Source of the DNA: OMPR01 sp965183835
GTDB lineage: Bacteria > Pseudomonadota > Alphaproteobacteria > Rhodobacterales > Rhodobacteraceae
Reading direction: 5' to 3'
Length of the DNA stretch: 64,000 bases
Assembly (NCBI GenBank): GCA_965183835.1
Contig: CBCYME010000023.1
Span: 124,001 to 188,000, forward strand
Position numbers and translations under genes: made by a program. The notes below the pieces were generated by a model. The model searched no databases. It saw only the letters and a list, made by a program, of their open reading frames with translations, and was not told the origin of the DNA. Positions 8,437-16,576 of the stretch are shown here, piece by piece. How positions within the stretch are numbered: the stretch's first letter is position 1; each line of letters opens with the position of its first letter.

Positions 8437-10086
8437 TTACATGTTCGGATAATTCGGTCCGTCGCCACCCTGCGGTGTGACCCAGGTGATGTTCTGGCTA
8501 GGATCTTTGATGTCACATGTTTTGCAGTGCACACAGTTCTGGAAGTTCACCACGAACTCAGGCGTGCCGTCTTTTTCAACGATTTCGTATACGCCAGCTG
8601 GGCAATAGCGCTGTGCAGGCTCGGCATATTTGGGCAGGTTGACGTTGATCGGCACACTAGGATCGCCCAACTGCAAGTGGCAGGGCTGGCTTTCTTCGTG
8701 ATTGGTCATCGCAAAGCTGACGTTGGTCAGGCGGTCAAAGGACAGCTTGCCATCGGGTTTTGGATAATCAATTGTCTTGTGCTTGGATGCTTCTTCGGTC
8801 GATTGCGCGTCGTTTTTGCCGTGGCCCAAGGTGCCAAACAGCGAAAAGCCCACCAAGGTGTTGGTCCACATGTCCAGACCACCCAGTGCCAAAGAAGGCA
8901 ACATGCCCCACTTGGACCACATCGGCTTGACGTTGCGCACTTTCTTCAGGTCTTGGCCAATCGCGCCTTCGCGCACTTCGGTCTCGTAAGACGTCAGCTC
9001 ATCGCCCGAACGCTCGGCTTTGATGGCGTCAAACGCCGCCTCGGCAGCGGCTTTGCCCGACAGCATCGCATTGTGGTTGCCCTTGATGCGCGGCACGTTG
9101 ACCATGCCAACCGAACAACCCAGCAGCGCCACGCCAGGCGCAACCATCTTGGGCATCGACTGATAGCCGCCTTCGGTAATCGCACGCGCGCCATACGCCA
9201 CCCGTTTGCCGCCTTCGAGCAGGTCCGCCACGATGGGATGGTGCTTAAACCGCTGGAATTCCATGTAAGGGAACAGGTTGGGGTTTTTGTAGTTCAGGTG
9301 AACCACGAAACCGACGTAAACTTGATTGTTGTCGAGGTGATAGATGAATGAGCCACCGCCTGCATTGCCCCCCAAAGGCCAGCCCATTGTGTGGGTCACG
9401 GTGCCTTCTTTGTGCTTGGCTGGGTCGATTTCCCAGATCTCTTTCATACCGAGGCCGAATTTTTGCGGCTCTTTGCCTTTTTGCAGGTCGTATTTACCAA
9501 TAACTTCTTTGGCCAACGATCCACGAACGCCTTCAGACAAGAAGACGTATTTGCCATGCAGCTCCATGCCCGGCTCGGTGCCCGGACCGTATGATCCGTC
9601 TGCTTCCAGACCGAAGACACCGGCAACCACACCTTTGACTTCGCCGCTGTCGCCATAGACCAGCTCGGAACAGGCCATACCGGGGAAGATTTCAACGCCC
9701 AGCTCTTCGGCTTGTTCGGCCATCCAGCGGCAGACGTTGCCCATCGACACGATATAATTGCCGTGGTTGTGCATCAGCGGCGGCATGGGGAAGTTGGGGA
9801 TACGGATTTTGCCCGCCTCGCCCAGCATGTAGAAATTGTCTTCTTTCACCGGAACGGTGATCGGCGCGCCTTTTTCTTTCCAATCGGGGATCAGGGCGTC
9901 AAGGCCACAGGGGTCCAGAACCGCGCCGGACAGGATGTGCGCGCCAACTTCGGAGCCCTTTTCCAGCACAACAACGTCCAGATCTGCATCCAGTTGCTTC
10001 AGACGGATGGCCGCCGACAAACCCGCAGGGCCTGCACCGACGATCACTACGTCATATTCCATCGCTTCGCGTTCGATCTCGGCCAT
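8437..10086 (-). CDS. electron-transfer flavoprotein:ubiquinone oxidoreductase
   Basis: 549 residues. Passes electrons from acyl-CoA dehydrogenases, via ETF, to ubiquinone at the inner membrane. The FAD-binding GAGPAG lies near residue 17, the ubiquinone-binding/monotopic region is in the middle (YQSMPKMVAPGVALLGCS), and the C-terminal ferredoxin-like domain carries the 4Fe-4S cysteines (CPAGVY ... CVHCKTCDI). The ATG at 10086 is preceded by GGAG. It is functionally linked to the acyl-CoA dehydrogenase at 23.4-25.1 kb. Confidence 0.96.
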   Translation of the reverse strand: MAEIEREAMEYDVVIVGAGPAGLSAAIRLKQLDADLDVVVLEKGSEVGAHILSGAVLDPCGLDALIPDWKEKGAPITVPVKEDNFYMLGEAGKIRIPNFPMPPLMHNHGNYIVSMGNVCRWMAEQAEELGVEIFPGMACSELVYGDSGEVKGVVAGVFGLEADGSYGPGTEPGMELHGKYVFLSEGVRGSLAKEVIGKYDLQKGKEPQKFGLGMKEIWEIDPAKHKEGTVTHTMGWPLGGNAGGGSFIYHLDNNQVYVGFVVHLNYKNPNLFPYMEFQRFKHHPIVADLLEGGKRVAYGARAITEGGYQSMPKMVAPGVALLGCSVGMVNVPRIKGNHNAMLSGKAAAEAAFDAIKAERSGDELTSYETEVREGAIGQDLKKVRNVKPMWSKWGMLPSLALGGLDMWTNTLVGFSLFGTLGHGKNDAQSTEEASKHKTIDYPKPDGKLSFDRLTNVSFAMTNHEESQPCHLQLGDPSVPINVNLPKYAEPAQRYCPAGVYEIVEKDGTPEFVVNFQNCVHCKTCDIKDPSQNITWVTPQGGDGPNYPNM

Positions 10087-10215
10087 CGAGGGGCTCCTTG
10101 GCTATCTTTTGTCGCTAGTGGCCCCATCGGGCGCAATTTTGTTTCGTGGGTGATTACCCTTTGGAACGGGGCAAGGTCAAACAAAACTGAGCGTCACGAT
10201 GCTGCGGCGCGGCGA

Positions 10216-10671
10216 TTAGGCCTCAGGCGTGTCGCCCATGAGGTACCTTGGGCCGCTTCCGCCCTTTTTTGCGCGATCGGCCGGATTATACAGTGCGCAG
10301 TTGGGTAAACTTAGGCACCCGCACCCTATGCAGCCGTCCAGATTATCGCGCAAACGCAGCAGCGTGTTGATTCGCTGATCCAGATGAGCGCGTAGTTTTT
10401 CGCTGATCCGGGTCCAGTCATCCCGCGTTGGCGTGCGCTGCCCCGGAAGACCCGACAGCACGTCCCGGATTTCCGGCAGCGATAGCCCGAACTGCTGCGC
10501 GATCATCACAAAACTCAGCCGTCTGATATCCGCACGCTGATACCGACGCTGACCGCCCGCATTGCGCCATGGGCTGATCAATCCCTGCGCTTCGTAATAT
10601 CGGATCGCAGAAACGGCCAGTCCCGTACGGCTCGCCAACGCCCCTATCGCCAACCCTTCAGAAATCGCCAT
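10216..10671 (-). CDS. soxR: redox-sensing MerR-family activator SoxR
   Basis: 151 residues. MerR helix-turn-helix (GALASRTGLAVSAIRYYEAQG), a dimerisation helix, and a C-terminal [2Fe-2S] cluster site CIGCGCLSLPNC, i.e. Cys 114, 117, 119 and 125 in C-x2-C-x-C-x5-C, diagnostic of SoxR. Oxidation of the cluster by redox-cycling compounds activates target promoters. The start at 10671 (MAISEGL) replaces a frame with four extra residues. It is divergent from a VOC protein gene whose promoter carries a SoxR-type site. Confidence 0.94.
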   Translation of the reverse strand: MAISEGLAIGALASRTGLAVSAIRYYEAQGLISPWRNAGGQRRYQRADIRRLSFVMIAQQFGLSLPEIRDVLSGLPGQRTPTRDDWTRISEKLRAHLDQRINTLLRLRDNLDGCIGCGCLSLPNCALYNPADRAKKGGSGPRYLMGDTPEA

Positions 10672-10690
10672 ATCGCACCTCACAAATACC

Positions 10691-10721
10691 TTGACCTAAA
10701 GTTAGGTTTAGAAATTACAGT
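10691..10721 (+). promoter_or_regulatory. SoxR-type promoter with palindrome in a 19-bp spacer
   Basis: TTGACC (10691-10696) and TACAGT (10716-10721) are separated by 19 bp, the long spacing that MerR/SoxR activators correct. The perfect palindrome ACCTAA-AG-TTAGGT (10694-10707) lies between the -35 and -10, where SoxR binds. It directs transcription to the right, into the VOC gene, and lies 20 bp upstream of the soxR start. Confidence 0.75.
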
Positions 10722-10758
10722 GAGTCGCGACAGCCGTCAAATACAAGGAACAGGTCAC

Positions 10759-11139
10759 ATGACAGCAACCCTAGAACACAGCAATTTCACCGTCGCCGAT
10801 CCCCATGCAACAGCCGCATGGATGCAAGACGTCTTTGGCTGGACCATCCGTTGGGAGGGAGAGGCCAAAGCCGGGGGATACACCGTCCATATCGGATCAC
10901 AGGACACTTACCTTGCACTCTACAAACCTAAGAAGGTGCGCCCATCGCAAGAAAGCAGCTATGACGTCTTAGGCGGATTGAACCACATTGGCATTGTGGT
11001 CAGTGACATTGATGCCGCCGAGGCGCGTGTCATTGCAGCCGGTTTCACCCCGGGCAATCACGGGGATTATGAACCCGGGCGGCGCTTCTATTTCGATGAT
11101 GACAACGGCATCGAATTCGAAGTCGTCGCATACGATTAA
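10759..11139 (+). CDS. VOC-family (glyoxalase/bleomycin-resistance fold) protein, probable SoxR target
   Basis: 126 residues forming one vicinal-oxygen-chelate module: two beta-alpha-beta-beta-beta halves starting at LEHSNFTVADPHATAAWMQ and LNHIGIVVSDIDAAEARV, ending in the typical YFDDDNGIEFEVVAYD. Metal ligands such as H in LNHIGIVV and E in IEFEV are in the usual places. The ATG at 10759 follows AAGGAA. The upstream promoter has SoxR architecture, so the protein may detoxify a redox-cycling compound or its products; the substrate is unknown. Confidence 0.85.
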   Translation: MTATLEHSNFTVADPHATAAWMQDVFGWTIRWEGEAKAGGYTVHIGSQDTYLALYKPKKVRPSQESSYDVLGGLNHIGIVVSDIDAAEARVIAAGFTPGNHGDYEPGRRFYFDDDNGIEFEVVAYD

Positions 11140-11189
11140 GCGATAATATGCAGAGGGCGACTCGTGTCTGCTCTTGCAATTTACCCCAC

Positions 11190-11250
11190 GTTTGGGTCAG
11201 GTAACCGTTAACCCAAACAGTCGCCCCGGCGCATCGCGCGGCGGGGCGAC
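11190..11250 (+). promoter_or_regulatory. greA leader with two strong hairpins
   Basis: The 136-base gap before greA contains GTTTGGGT (11190-11197) pairing with ACCCAAAC (11211-11218). Directly adjacent, GTCGCCCCG (11220-11228) pairs with CGGGGCGAC (11242-11250), with further GCGC pairing inside. There is no T run after the second stem. The pair ends 25 bases before the greA ATG, so it may act on transcript elongation or ribosome access. Confidence 0.5.
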
Positions 11251-11275
11251 ACTTAATTTACGTGGATCAAAACAC

Positions 11276-11746
11276 ATGGATAAAATTCCAATGACCCCCA
11301 CGGGCTTCAACGCGCTTGAAGTCGAGCTGAAGCAACTCAAATCTGTCGAACGCCCCGCGATCATCGAGGCGATCGCCACCGCGCGCGAGCTTGGCGATTT
11401 GAAAGAGAATGCAGAGTACCACTCAGCCCGTGAAAAACAGAGCTTTATCGAGGGGCGCATCAAAGAACTTGAAGGTGCGATTTCCCTTGCCGAGGTGATC
11501 AATCCGGCGAACTTGTCAGGGACAATCAAATTTGGTGCGACCGTCACATTGGTGGACGAAGACACTGACGAAGAGAAAACTTGGAAAATCGTGGGTGAAA
11601 TGGAAGCCAACGTTGAAAAGGGCCTCCTCAACATGAAATCCCCCATCGCGCGCGCCTTGATCGGAAAAGACGAGGGCGACAGCGTTGAGGTTCGCACCCC
11701 CGGTGGTGTACGCTCTTACGAAGTGCTTACAATCGCGTACTCCTGA
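11276..11746 (+). CDS. greA: transcription elongation factor GreA
   Basis: 156 residues. Rescues backtracked RNA polymerase by stimulating transcript cleavage through the secondary channel. N-terminal antiparallel coiled coil with the acidic tip at D41/E44 (ELGDLKENAEYHSAREKQ), then an FKBP-like C-terminal domain (SPIARALIGKDEGDSVEV). The start at 11276 is fixed by homology (MDKIPMTPTG); it has only a weak ribosome site, which makes the structured leader interesting. Confidence 0.97.
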   Translation: MDKIPMTPTGFNALEVELKQLKSVERPAIIEAIATARELGDLKENAEYHSAREKQSFIEGRIKELEGAISLAEVINPANLSGTIKFGATVTLVDEDTDEEKTWKIVGEMEANVEKGLLNMKSPIARALIGKDEGDSVEVRTPGGVRSYEVLTIAYS

Positions 11747-11760
11747 CCGGAGCGTTGCCT

Positions 11761-12780
11761 ATGTCCGGCCCCAAGCCAGATCACGACCCAGCCCAGCCAA
11801 CACCGTTTGGGGTCTATGACCAACCAAAGCGGCAGGTGGTAACAGGGATTGAAATCGTCGCCATCCTGCTCAGCGTGTTATGGCTGGGCGGGGCTTTGGC
11901 CTATTTCTTCGTGAGTCCACCGCAGCAACCTGCGGCGATTGGGGTTGGATTTCTGGTAACCATGCTGGCCGTTTTCATGCCTGTCGCCATGATCTGGGTA
12001 GCGGCAACAGCAGCCCGATCCAGCCGTGTAATGCGTGAGGAAAGCCATCGCCTGCAGGCGGCGATCGACGCCATTCGCCACGCCTATGTGACACAACAAC
12101 AACGCGCCACCATCGGGCAAGAACCTTCGGTTGCCAAAAAGTTGGATGAAATTGCGGAAACGGCCCGCAAGACGGAAACAACGCTGGCAACTTTTTCAAC
12201 TTCGCGCAGAGAGCCCGCTCGCGCGGCGGCCCCGATGGCGCAAGCAGCGAACGAAAGCGGCGATCAAGGATCTCTGGAACTGGGCACCCCGGCCGAAGCA
12301 CTGTCCCCGCCCCTGCCTAGTGATGACTTTATTCGCGCGCTGAACTTCCCAGAAACCGCCGAAGATATCGATGGGTTTTCTGCCCTGCGCAAAGCGCTCA
12401 GGGATCGCAAAGCCGCGCAGCTGATTCAAGCTGCGCAAGATGTCCTGACGCTGCTCAGTCAGGACGGTATTTATATGGACGACCTGCGCCCGGATTTGTC
12501 TCGTCCTGAAATCTGGCGCCAGTTTGCCCAAGGGACACGCGGGCGCGCCGTCGCCGCATTGGGTGGGGTCAGGGATCGTTCTTCGCTTGCGCTGACCGCA
12601 GGGCGCATGAAGCAAGACCCCATTTTCCGCGACGCAGCGCATCATTTTCTGCGCCGCTTTGATCAGATGTTCACCGAATTCGAACCCGAAGCCAGTGACG
12701 AAGAAATTTCAGCCCTTAGTGATACCCGAACCGCGCGCGCCTTTATGTTGCTGGGCCGGGTCGCGGGTACCTTTGACTAG
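11761..12780 (+). CDS. conserved hypothetical membrane protein
   Basis: 339 residues; no named family recognised. After a short polar N-terminus there are two transmembrane helices (about 27-47 IEIVAILLSVLWLGGALAYF and 57-80), then a charged, probably coiled-coil stretch (REESHRLQAAIDAIRHAYVTQQQ), a linker rich in Ala and Pro, and a folded C-terminal domain (about 190-335). ATG at 11761 is preferred to the TTG two codons earlier. It follows greA by 14 bases. Its stop shares CTAG with the stop of the convergent GNAT gene. Confidence 0.75.
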   Translation: MSGPKPDHDPAQPTPFGVYDQPKRQVVTGIEIVAILLSVLWLGGALAYFFVSPPQQPAAIGVGFLVTMLAVFMPVAMIWVAATAARSSRVMREESHRLQAAIDAIRHAYVTQQQRATIGQEPSVAKKLDEIAETARKTETTLATFSTSRREPARAAAPMAQAANESGDQGSLELGTPAEALSPPLPSDDFIRALNFPETAEDIDGFSALRKALRDRKAAQLIQAAQDVLTLLSQDGIYMDDLRPDLSRPEIWRQFAQGTRGRAVAALGGVRDRSSLALTAGRMKQDPIFRDAAHHFLRRFDQMFTEFEPEASDEEISALSDTRTARAFMLLGRVAGTFD

Positions 12781-13379
12781 GTTGGTGCCGTCTCGCTCAG
12801 CGTCTTTTGCATCCGCGTTGCCTTGCTGAACCCAAAGATATGCACAAAAGGCCCGGCTTCTTCTTCGCTTATGGGCACAAACCCCACACGTTCATACAGG
12901 GCCCGCGCCCGTGGATTGGTGTCGATCACGTCCAGTTGCACCCTGTCCAGCTTTCGCTGACGGGCCCCTTGGCACACCGCCTTTAACAACGCGGTGCCAA
13001 CCCCAAGCCCGCGCGCGCTGGCGTCTACAAACAAACCATCCATCTGAAACACGCCCGGCTGAATTTTACGCTCCAACACGCTTAGCAGCAGGCCCCGCCA
13101 TGTGCCCCCGAACCACCCATAGACCTGCGCCATGTCCTTCAAGGATCCCGCGACAAGCCCGCCCGCTTCGGTCTGAAAGCCCGCAACACCCAGCAACCGA
13201 CCCTGTTCATCGCGCGCAACCAAAGCATAATCGGGGTTCAGGCACCCACTGAAGAAATGCAAAGCCCGGGCATCCGGCCCCATGATCCGGCCCAGCTTGG
13301 GGGAAAACGCCTGCCAATACAGCTCTGCAACATGGTTTTGCTCGGTCTCGGGAAACCCCTGACGGATTGTGATCCCCAT
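12777..13379 (-). CDS. GNAT-family N-acetyltransferase
   Basis: 200 residues. The acetyl-CoA binding motif A is clear (VDASARGLGVGTALLKAVCQGARQ), followed by LDRVQLDVIDTNPRARALYERVGFV (motif B with the usual Asn and Tyr). The substrate is unknown. Only 3 bases separate its start from the stop of the upstream MoeA-fusion gene, so it may be the last gene of the molybdenum-cofactor operon. Confidence 0.88.
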   Translation of the reverse strand: MGITIRQGFPETEQNHVAELYWQAFSPKLGRIMGPDARALHFFSGCLNPDYALVARDEQGRLLGVAGFQTEAGGLVAGSLKDMAQVYGWFGGTWRGLLLSVLERKIQPGVFQMDGLFVDASARGLGVGTALLKAVCQGARQRKLDRVQLDVIDTNPRARALYERVGFVPISEEEAGPFVHIFGFSKATRMQKTLSETAPT

Positions 13380-13382
13380 CTG

Positions 13383-15452
13383 TCAAAGACCAAAGCTGGC
13401 ATAGGGAATGAATCGCACGGGATCACCGGGGTGAATATCGCGCGCACCATCTTCGAGTTCGACCAGCCCTTCGGCCCAGCTCAGACCACTGATCCGCCCG
13501 GACCCTTCAGAGGCAAAGACCTCGACCCGTCCATCGCGCAGGCGCGCACGCAGATATTCACGACGACCGGGTTTCTTGCGCTTCGAGAATGCGGCGGGCA
13601 GATCAAACCCTTGCGGGTCGCGCCATTCTGAGCCCGCCAGGACCGACATCGCTGGGCGTGCAAAGACCAGGGCGCACACCATCGCAGCAACGGGATTTCC
13701 CGGCAGGCCAAAGACCGGCACGTTGTTCCACAACCCCAGCGCCAAAGGCCGCCCCGGTTTAACCGCGATCCGCCACCGTTGCATCGCCCCCGCATCCGTC
13801 AACAGAGAGGACACGTGATCCTCATCCCCGGCTGAGGCACCACCGCTGGTCAGGATCACATCGGCCTGCTGCGCGGCCAAGTCCAACGCAGCCTGCAAGG
13901 CATCCCGATCATCCCCCACACATCCCATATCAACCGGGGTAAAGCCAAATCGGTCCGCCAACGCCAACAGCATCGGGCGGTTGGCATCAAAGATCTGGCC
14001 CACAGCGGGTTCAGCCCCCGGTTCGATCAGCTCATCTCCGGTTGAAATCACCGCCACACGCAGGGGCTTACGCACCACAACCTCGGACACCCCAATGGCT
14101 GAAAGCAGCGCCAGATCTGCAGCGGTCAGAACCCGTCCGGCGTTCAACGCCGTCTCTCCGGCGACGATATCCTCGCCTGCCTTTCGCGTGTTTGCCCCCG
14201 CTTTCAGAGGGCCGCGAAACGCAATGCGATCCGATTGCACGGTCACATCTTCTTGTAAGATCACCGTATCCACCCCTTGCGGCAGGACTGCTCCGGTCAG
14301 GATTCGGATGGCTGAGCCTTGGGGGACTTGCCCGTCGAACGGGGCGCCAGCAGCAGCGCGCCCGTTGGTCAACGGCAAGACATGCTCCCCCTCTGGGATC
14401 GCACCTGCAAACCCATAGCCGTCTACCGCCGTATTTGGGTGCGGAGGGTTCGAGCGACGCGCCACAACACCCTCAGCCAAAACACGCCCCATTGACGAGG
14501 CAACGGGCCGACGTTCTGTACCGGTTACCGGGGTTAGGCGTTGCCGCAATAGATCCAACGCCTCGTCCACTGGGGTCCATTCGATGCCAGCTGGCAGAGC
14601 AAAGCAGTCGTTCCGCAACGGCGGGGGGGAAATCGTACGATTTTCCTGCTCGATTCCCAAAATCCAACCCTCCTCAGACGCCTCGATATCCAATTTCCTT
14701 GTTAACTCGGGTGCCGACTGCCGTGCCAGCCCCAAGGCCACCTGTTGCACTTGCCATGCATCTTTGATCATCCCATCTGGCGCAGGGCCTACGGTCAAAG
14801 ATGGCCAGATCTCGACAAACGCGACCGGCTTATCCAACGATTGAAACGGCCATACCGAGATCTGATCTGCAAACCGCCGCCGCAACCGCGACAACACTGC
14901 CATGCCCATCATCACCTGACTGCCAACCGCGCCAGCACCGGCCAATTGCCAGCAGGTAAAGCTGCCCTTAGCAAGGTTTTCAACGGCGCGGCGATCAGGG
15001 AATGGGTTCTGATACGTCGCTTTGGTGCGAAGTAGCCCCGCAATGTCCCGATTTAGAGCATTGGCCCAGAACGGCCCCTGCCCGCCAAAACGCTGATTTA
15101 TCTCGCCTGCCAGATCAAAACGATTGTTTGCTTTGGGCGTGTCTTGAATATGTGTTTCAAACCAGTCCCAGATCGCCAGCGGATCATCGGTGCCGGTTAA
15201 GGCATGCGCAAACCCCACGGGGTAACCAAACGGAAAATCAAACCCAATGAACAGCCGCCGCCCCGCCTGCTGTTCGGCAAGGATCAAATCCGCAAGCCAC
15301 TCTTCGGCCAGCGCGCGATTGCGTAGATAGATCGGCGCGTCGGCTTGCCGATCCCGCGCGACACAAACCCAAATCGCATCTTTGCGCGGACGCGGACCGG
15401 TGTCATTGCCACCAGACCAATCCACCATCGCAAAGGTGTCAAACCCCGTCAC
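13383..15452 (-). CDS. moeA: fusion: unknown DUF429-like N-domain + molybdopterin molybdenumtransferase MoeA
   Basis: 689 residues, far longer than MoeA alone (about 400). Residues 285-689 are a complete MoeA: NDCFALPAGIEWTPVDEALD, the substrate loop SNPPHPNTAVDGYG, the MPT-binding TSGGASAGDEDHV and the KPGRPLALG segment; it inserts molybdenum into adenylylated molybdopterin. Residues 1-270 form a separate domain starting FAMVDWSGGND with a second acidic motif FIGFDFPFGYP. This is reminiscent of the RNase-H-like DUF429 fold, but that is inference. It overlaps mobB by 4 bases (ATGA). Confidence 0.88.
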   Translation of the reverse strand: MTGFDTFAMVDWSGGNDTGPRPRKDAIWVCVARDRQADAPIYLRNRALAEEWLADLILAEQQAGRRLFIGFDFPFGYPVGFAHALTGTDDPLAIWDWFETHIQDTPKANNRFDLAGEINQRFGGQGPFWANALNRDIAGLLRTKATYQNPFPDRRAVENLAKGSFTCWQLAGAGAVGSQVMMGMAVLSRLRRRFADQISVWPFQSLDKPVAFVEIWPSLTVGPAPDGMIKDAWQVQQVALGLARQSAPELTRKLDIEASEEGWILGIEQENRTISPPPLRNDCFALPAGIEWTPVDEALDLLRQRLTPVTGTERRPVASSMGRVLAEGVVARRSNPPHPNTAVDGYGFAGAIPEGEHVLPLTNGRAAAGAPFDGQVPQGSAIRILTGAVLPQGVDTVILQEDVTVQSDRIAFRGPLKAGANTRKAGEDIVAGETALNAGRVLTAADLALLSAIGVSEVVVRKPLRVAVISTGDELIEPGAEPAVGQIFDANRPMLLALADRFGFTPVDMGCVGDDRDALQAALDLAAQQADVILTSGGASAGDEDHVSSLLTDAGAMQRWRIAVKPGRPLALGLWNNVPVFGLPGNPVAAMVCALVFARPAMSVLAGSEWRDPQGFDLPAAFSKRKKPGRREYLRARLRDGRVEVFASEGSGRISGLSWAEGLVELEDGARDIHPGDPVRFIPYASFGL

Positions 15453-15940
15453 AACCCGACCTGCCCCAAAATAAAGTCGGCAATCGCGCCGGTATCGTTC
15501 AGATCAAACACCGGCCGATCCAGATCTAAGGGGATATCGCTTGCAACGGCCTGAATTGTCTCGTCATCTGGTGCGCGCAACGCATGCCCTGCTTCGGCGC
15601 GATAGGCTTCGATCTTGGGATGTGCCTCGCGTTTGTATCCTTCGATCAGAACCAGATCGACGGGTCGTAGACGGGTTAGCAATTCACTCAGCGGGGGTTC
15701 GGGTGCATCACGTAGTTCCTGCATAATCGCAACGCGCACGGATGAGGCCAAAACCACTTCGTTGGCCCCCGCAAGACGATGTCGATGGCTGTCTGTCCCC
15801 GCGTGATCGACATCAGCCCCATGATGGGAATGCTTGATTGTTGAGACCGAAAAACCACGCCCAGTGATCTCGGTAACCAACCGTTCCATCAGGCCGGTTT
15901 TACCCGCGTTTTTCCACCCCGTGACACCAAACATCTTCAT
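15449..15940 (-). CDS. mobB: molybdopterin-guanine dinucleotide biosynthesis adaptor MobB
   Basis: 163 residues. P-loop GTP-binding protein (Walker A GWKNAGKT at residues 8-15) with the conserved TIKHSHHGADVDHAGTDSHR segment and VLIEGYK. It assists MobA in forming the guanine dinucleotide form of the cofactor used by DMSO-reductase-type enzymes and formate dehydrogenases. It overlaps mobA upstream and the MoeA fusion downstream by ATGA at both ends. Confidence 0.95.
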   Translation of the reverse strand: MKMFGVTGWKNAGKTGLMERLVTEITGRGFSVSTIKHSHHGADVDHAGTDSHRHRLAGANEVVLASSVRVAIMQELRDAPEPPLSELLTRLRPVDLVLIEGYKREAHPKIEAYRAEAGHALRAPDDETIQAVASDIPLDLDRPVFDLNDTGAIADFILGQVGL

Positions 15941-16572
15941 CTGATCAAAGCCTCAGCATGCTCAAGGTCAGCGGGCGTATTTACGTTAAAGAACGGATCA
16001 ATATCCCCTACCGGAAACAGGGCTTCACGCCCATCATGTTTGTCCGTCCACAACACCACCTTGCGCAGCCCATCCTGCAACGCCGCTCGCAAATCGTCAC
16101 GCAGGGCAACAGGCCAAATTCCAAATGTCGGGTGTCGGTTGATCTTTTTATTGCCGCCTGATTTCAGCTCTTCACCCGATCTTGGCGTGGTGGCCAGCGC
16201 CAAACGCGCCTCCATCCCTTCGGTTGCCAGCAGCAATTGAGGCACAAGATCACAGGGGAAAAATGGTGTGTCTGCTGCCGCTGTAACGATGCAATCCGCG
16301 CCCTGATCCGCAGCCCAGTCCAAACCCGCCAACACGCCAGCCAAAGGGCCCGCGAACCCCTCGATGCTGTCGGCAATCACTGGCAGGCCCAGATCGGAAA
16401 ACCGCGTCGGATCCCCATTGGCATTCAAGGCCAGCCCGGCAACCTGGGGTTCCAACCGATCAATCACATGGCGCAACAAAGGGCGCCCAGCCAGCGTCAG
16501 CTTTCCTTTGTCACCCCCGCCCATGCGGGTGGCCAATCCACCAGCCAGAATGACACCAAGTGGTTGTTTCAT
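15937..16572 (-). CDS. mobA: molybdenum cofactor guanylyltransferase
   Basis: 211 residues. Transfers GMP from GTP to molybdopterin. The nucleotide-binding motif LAGGLATRMGGGDKGKLTLAG is diagnostic, followed by DSIEGFAGPLAGVLAGLDWA and the metal-binding AAADTPFFP. The ATG at 16572 (MKQPLGVILAGG) is chosen; the longer frame runs back into fdhD. It starts 4 bases after the fdhD stop. Confidence 0.95.
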   Translation of the reverse strand: MKQPLGVILAGGLATRMGGGDKGKLTLAGRPLLRHVIDRLEPQVAGLALNANGDPTRFSDLGLPVIADSIEGFAGPLAGVLAGLDWAADQGADCIVTAAADTPFFPCDLVPQLLLATEGMEARLALATTPRSGEELKSGGNKKINRHPTFGIWPVALRDDLRAALQDGLRKVVLWTDKHDGREALFPVGDIDPFFNVNTPADLEHAEALIR

Positions 16573-16576
16573 AATC

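Noticed and set aside
8269..9351. 360-residue open frame opposite ETF-QO
   Set aside because: It lies over a well-supported gene, is rich in Arg/His/Gln as antisense frames usually are, and has no domain.
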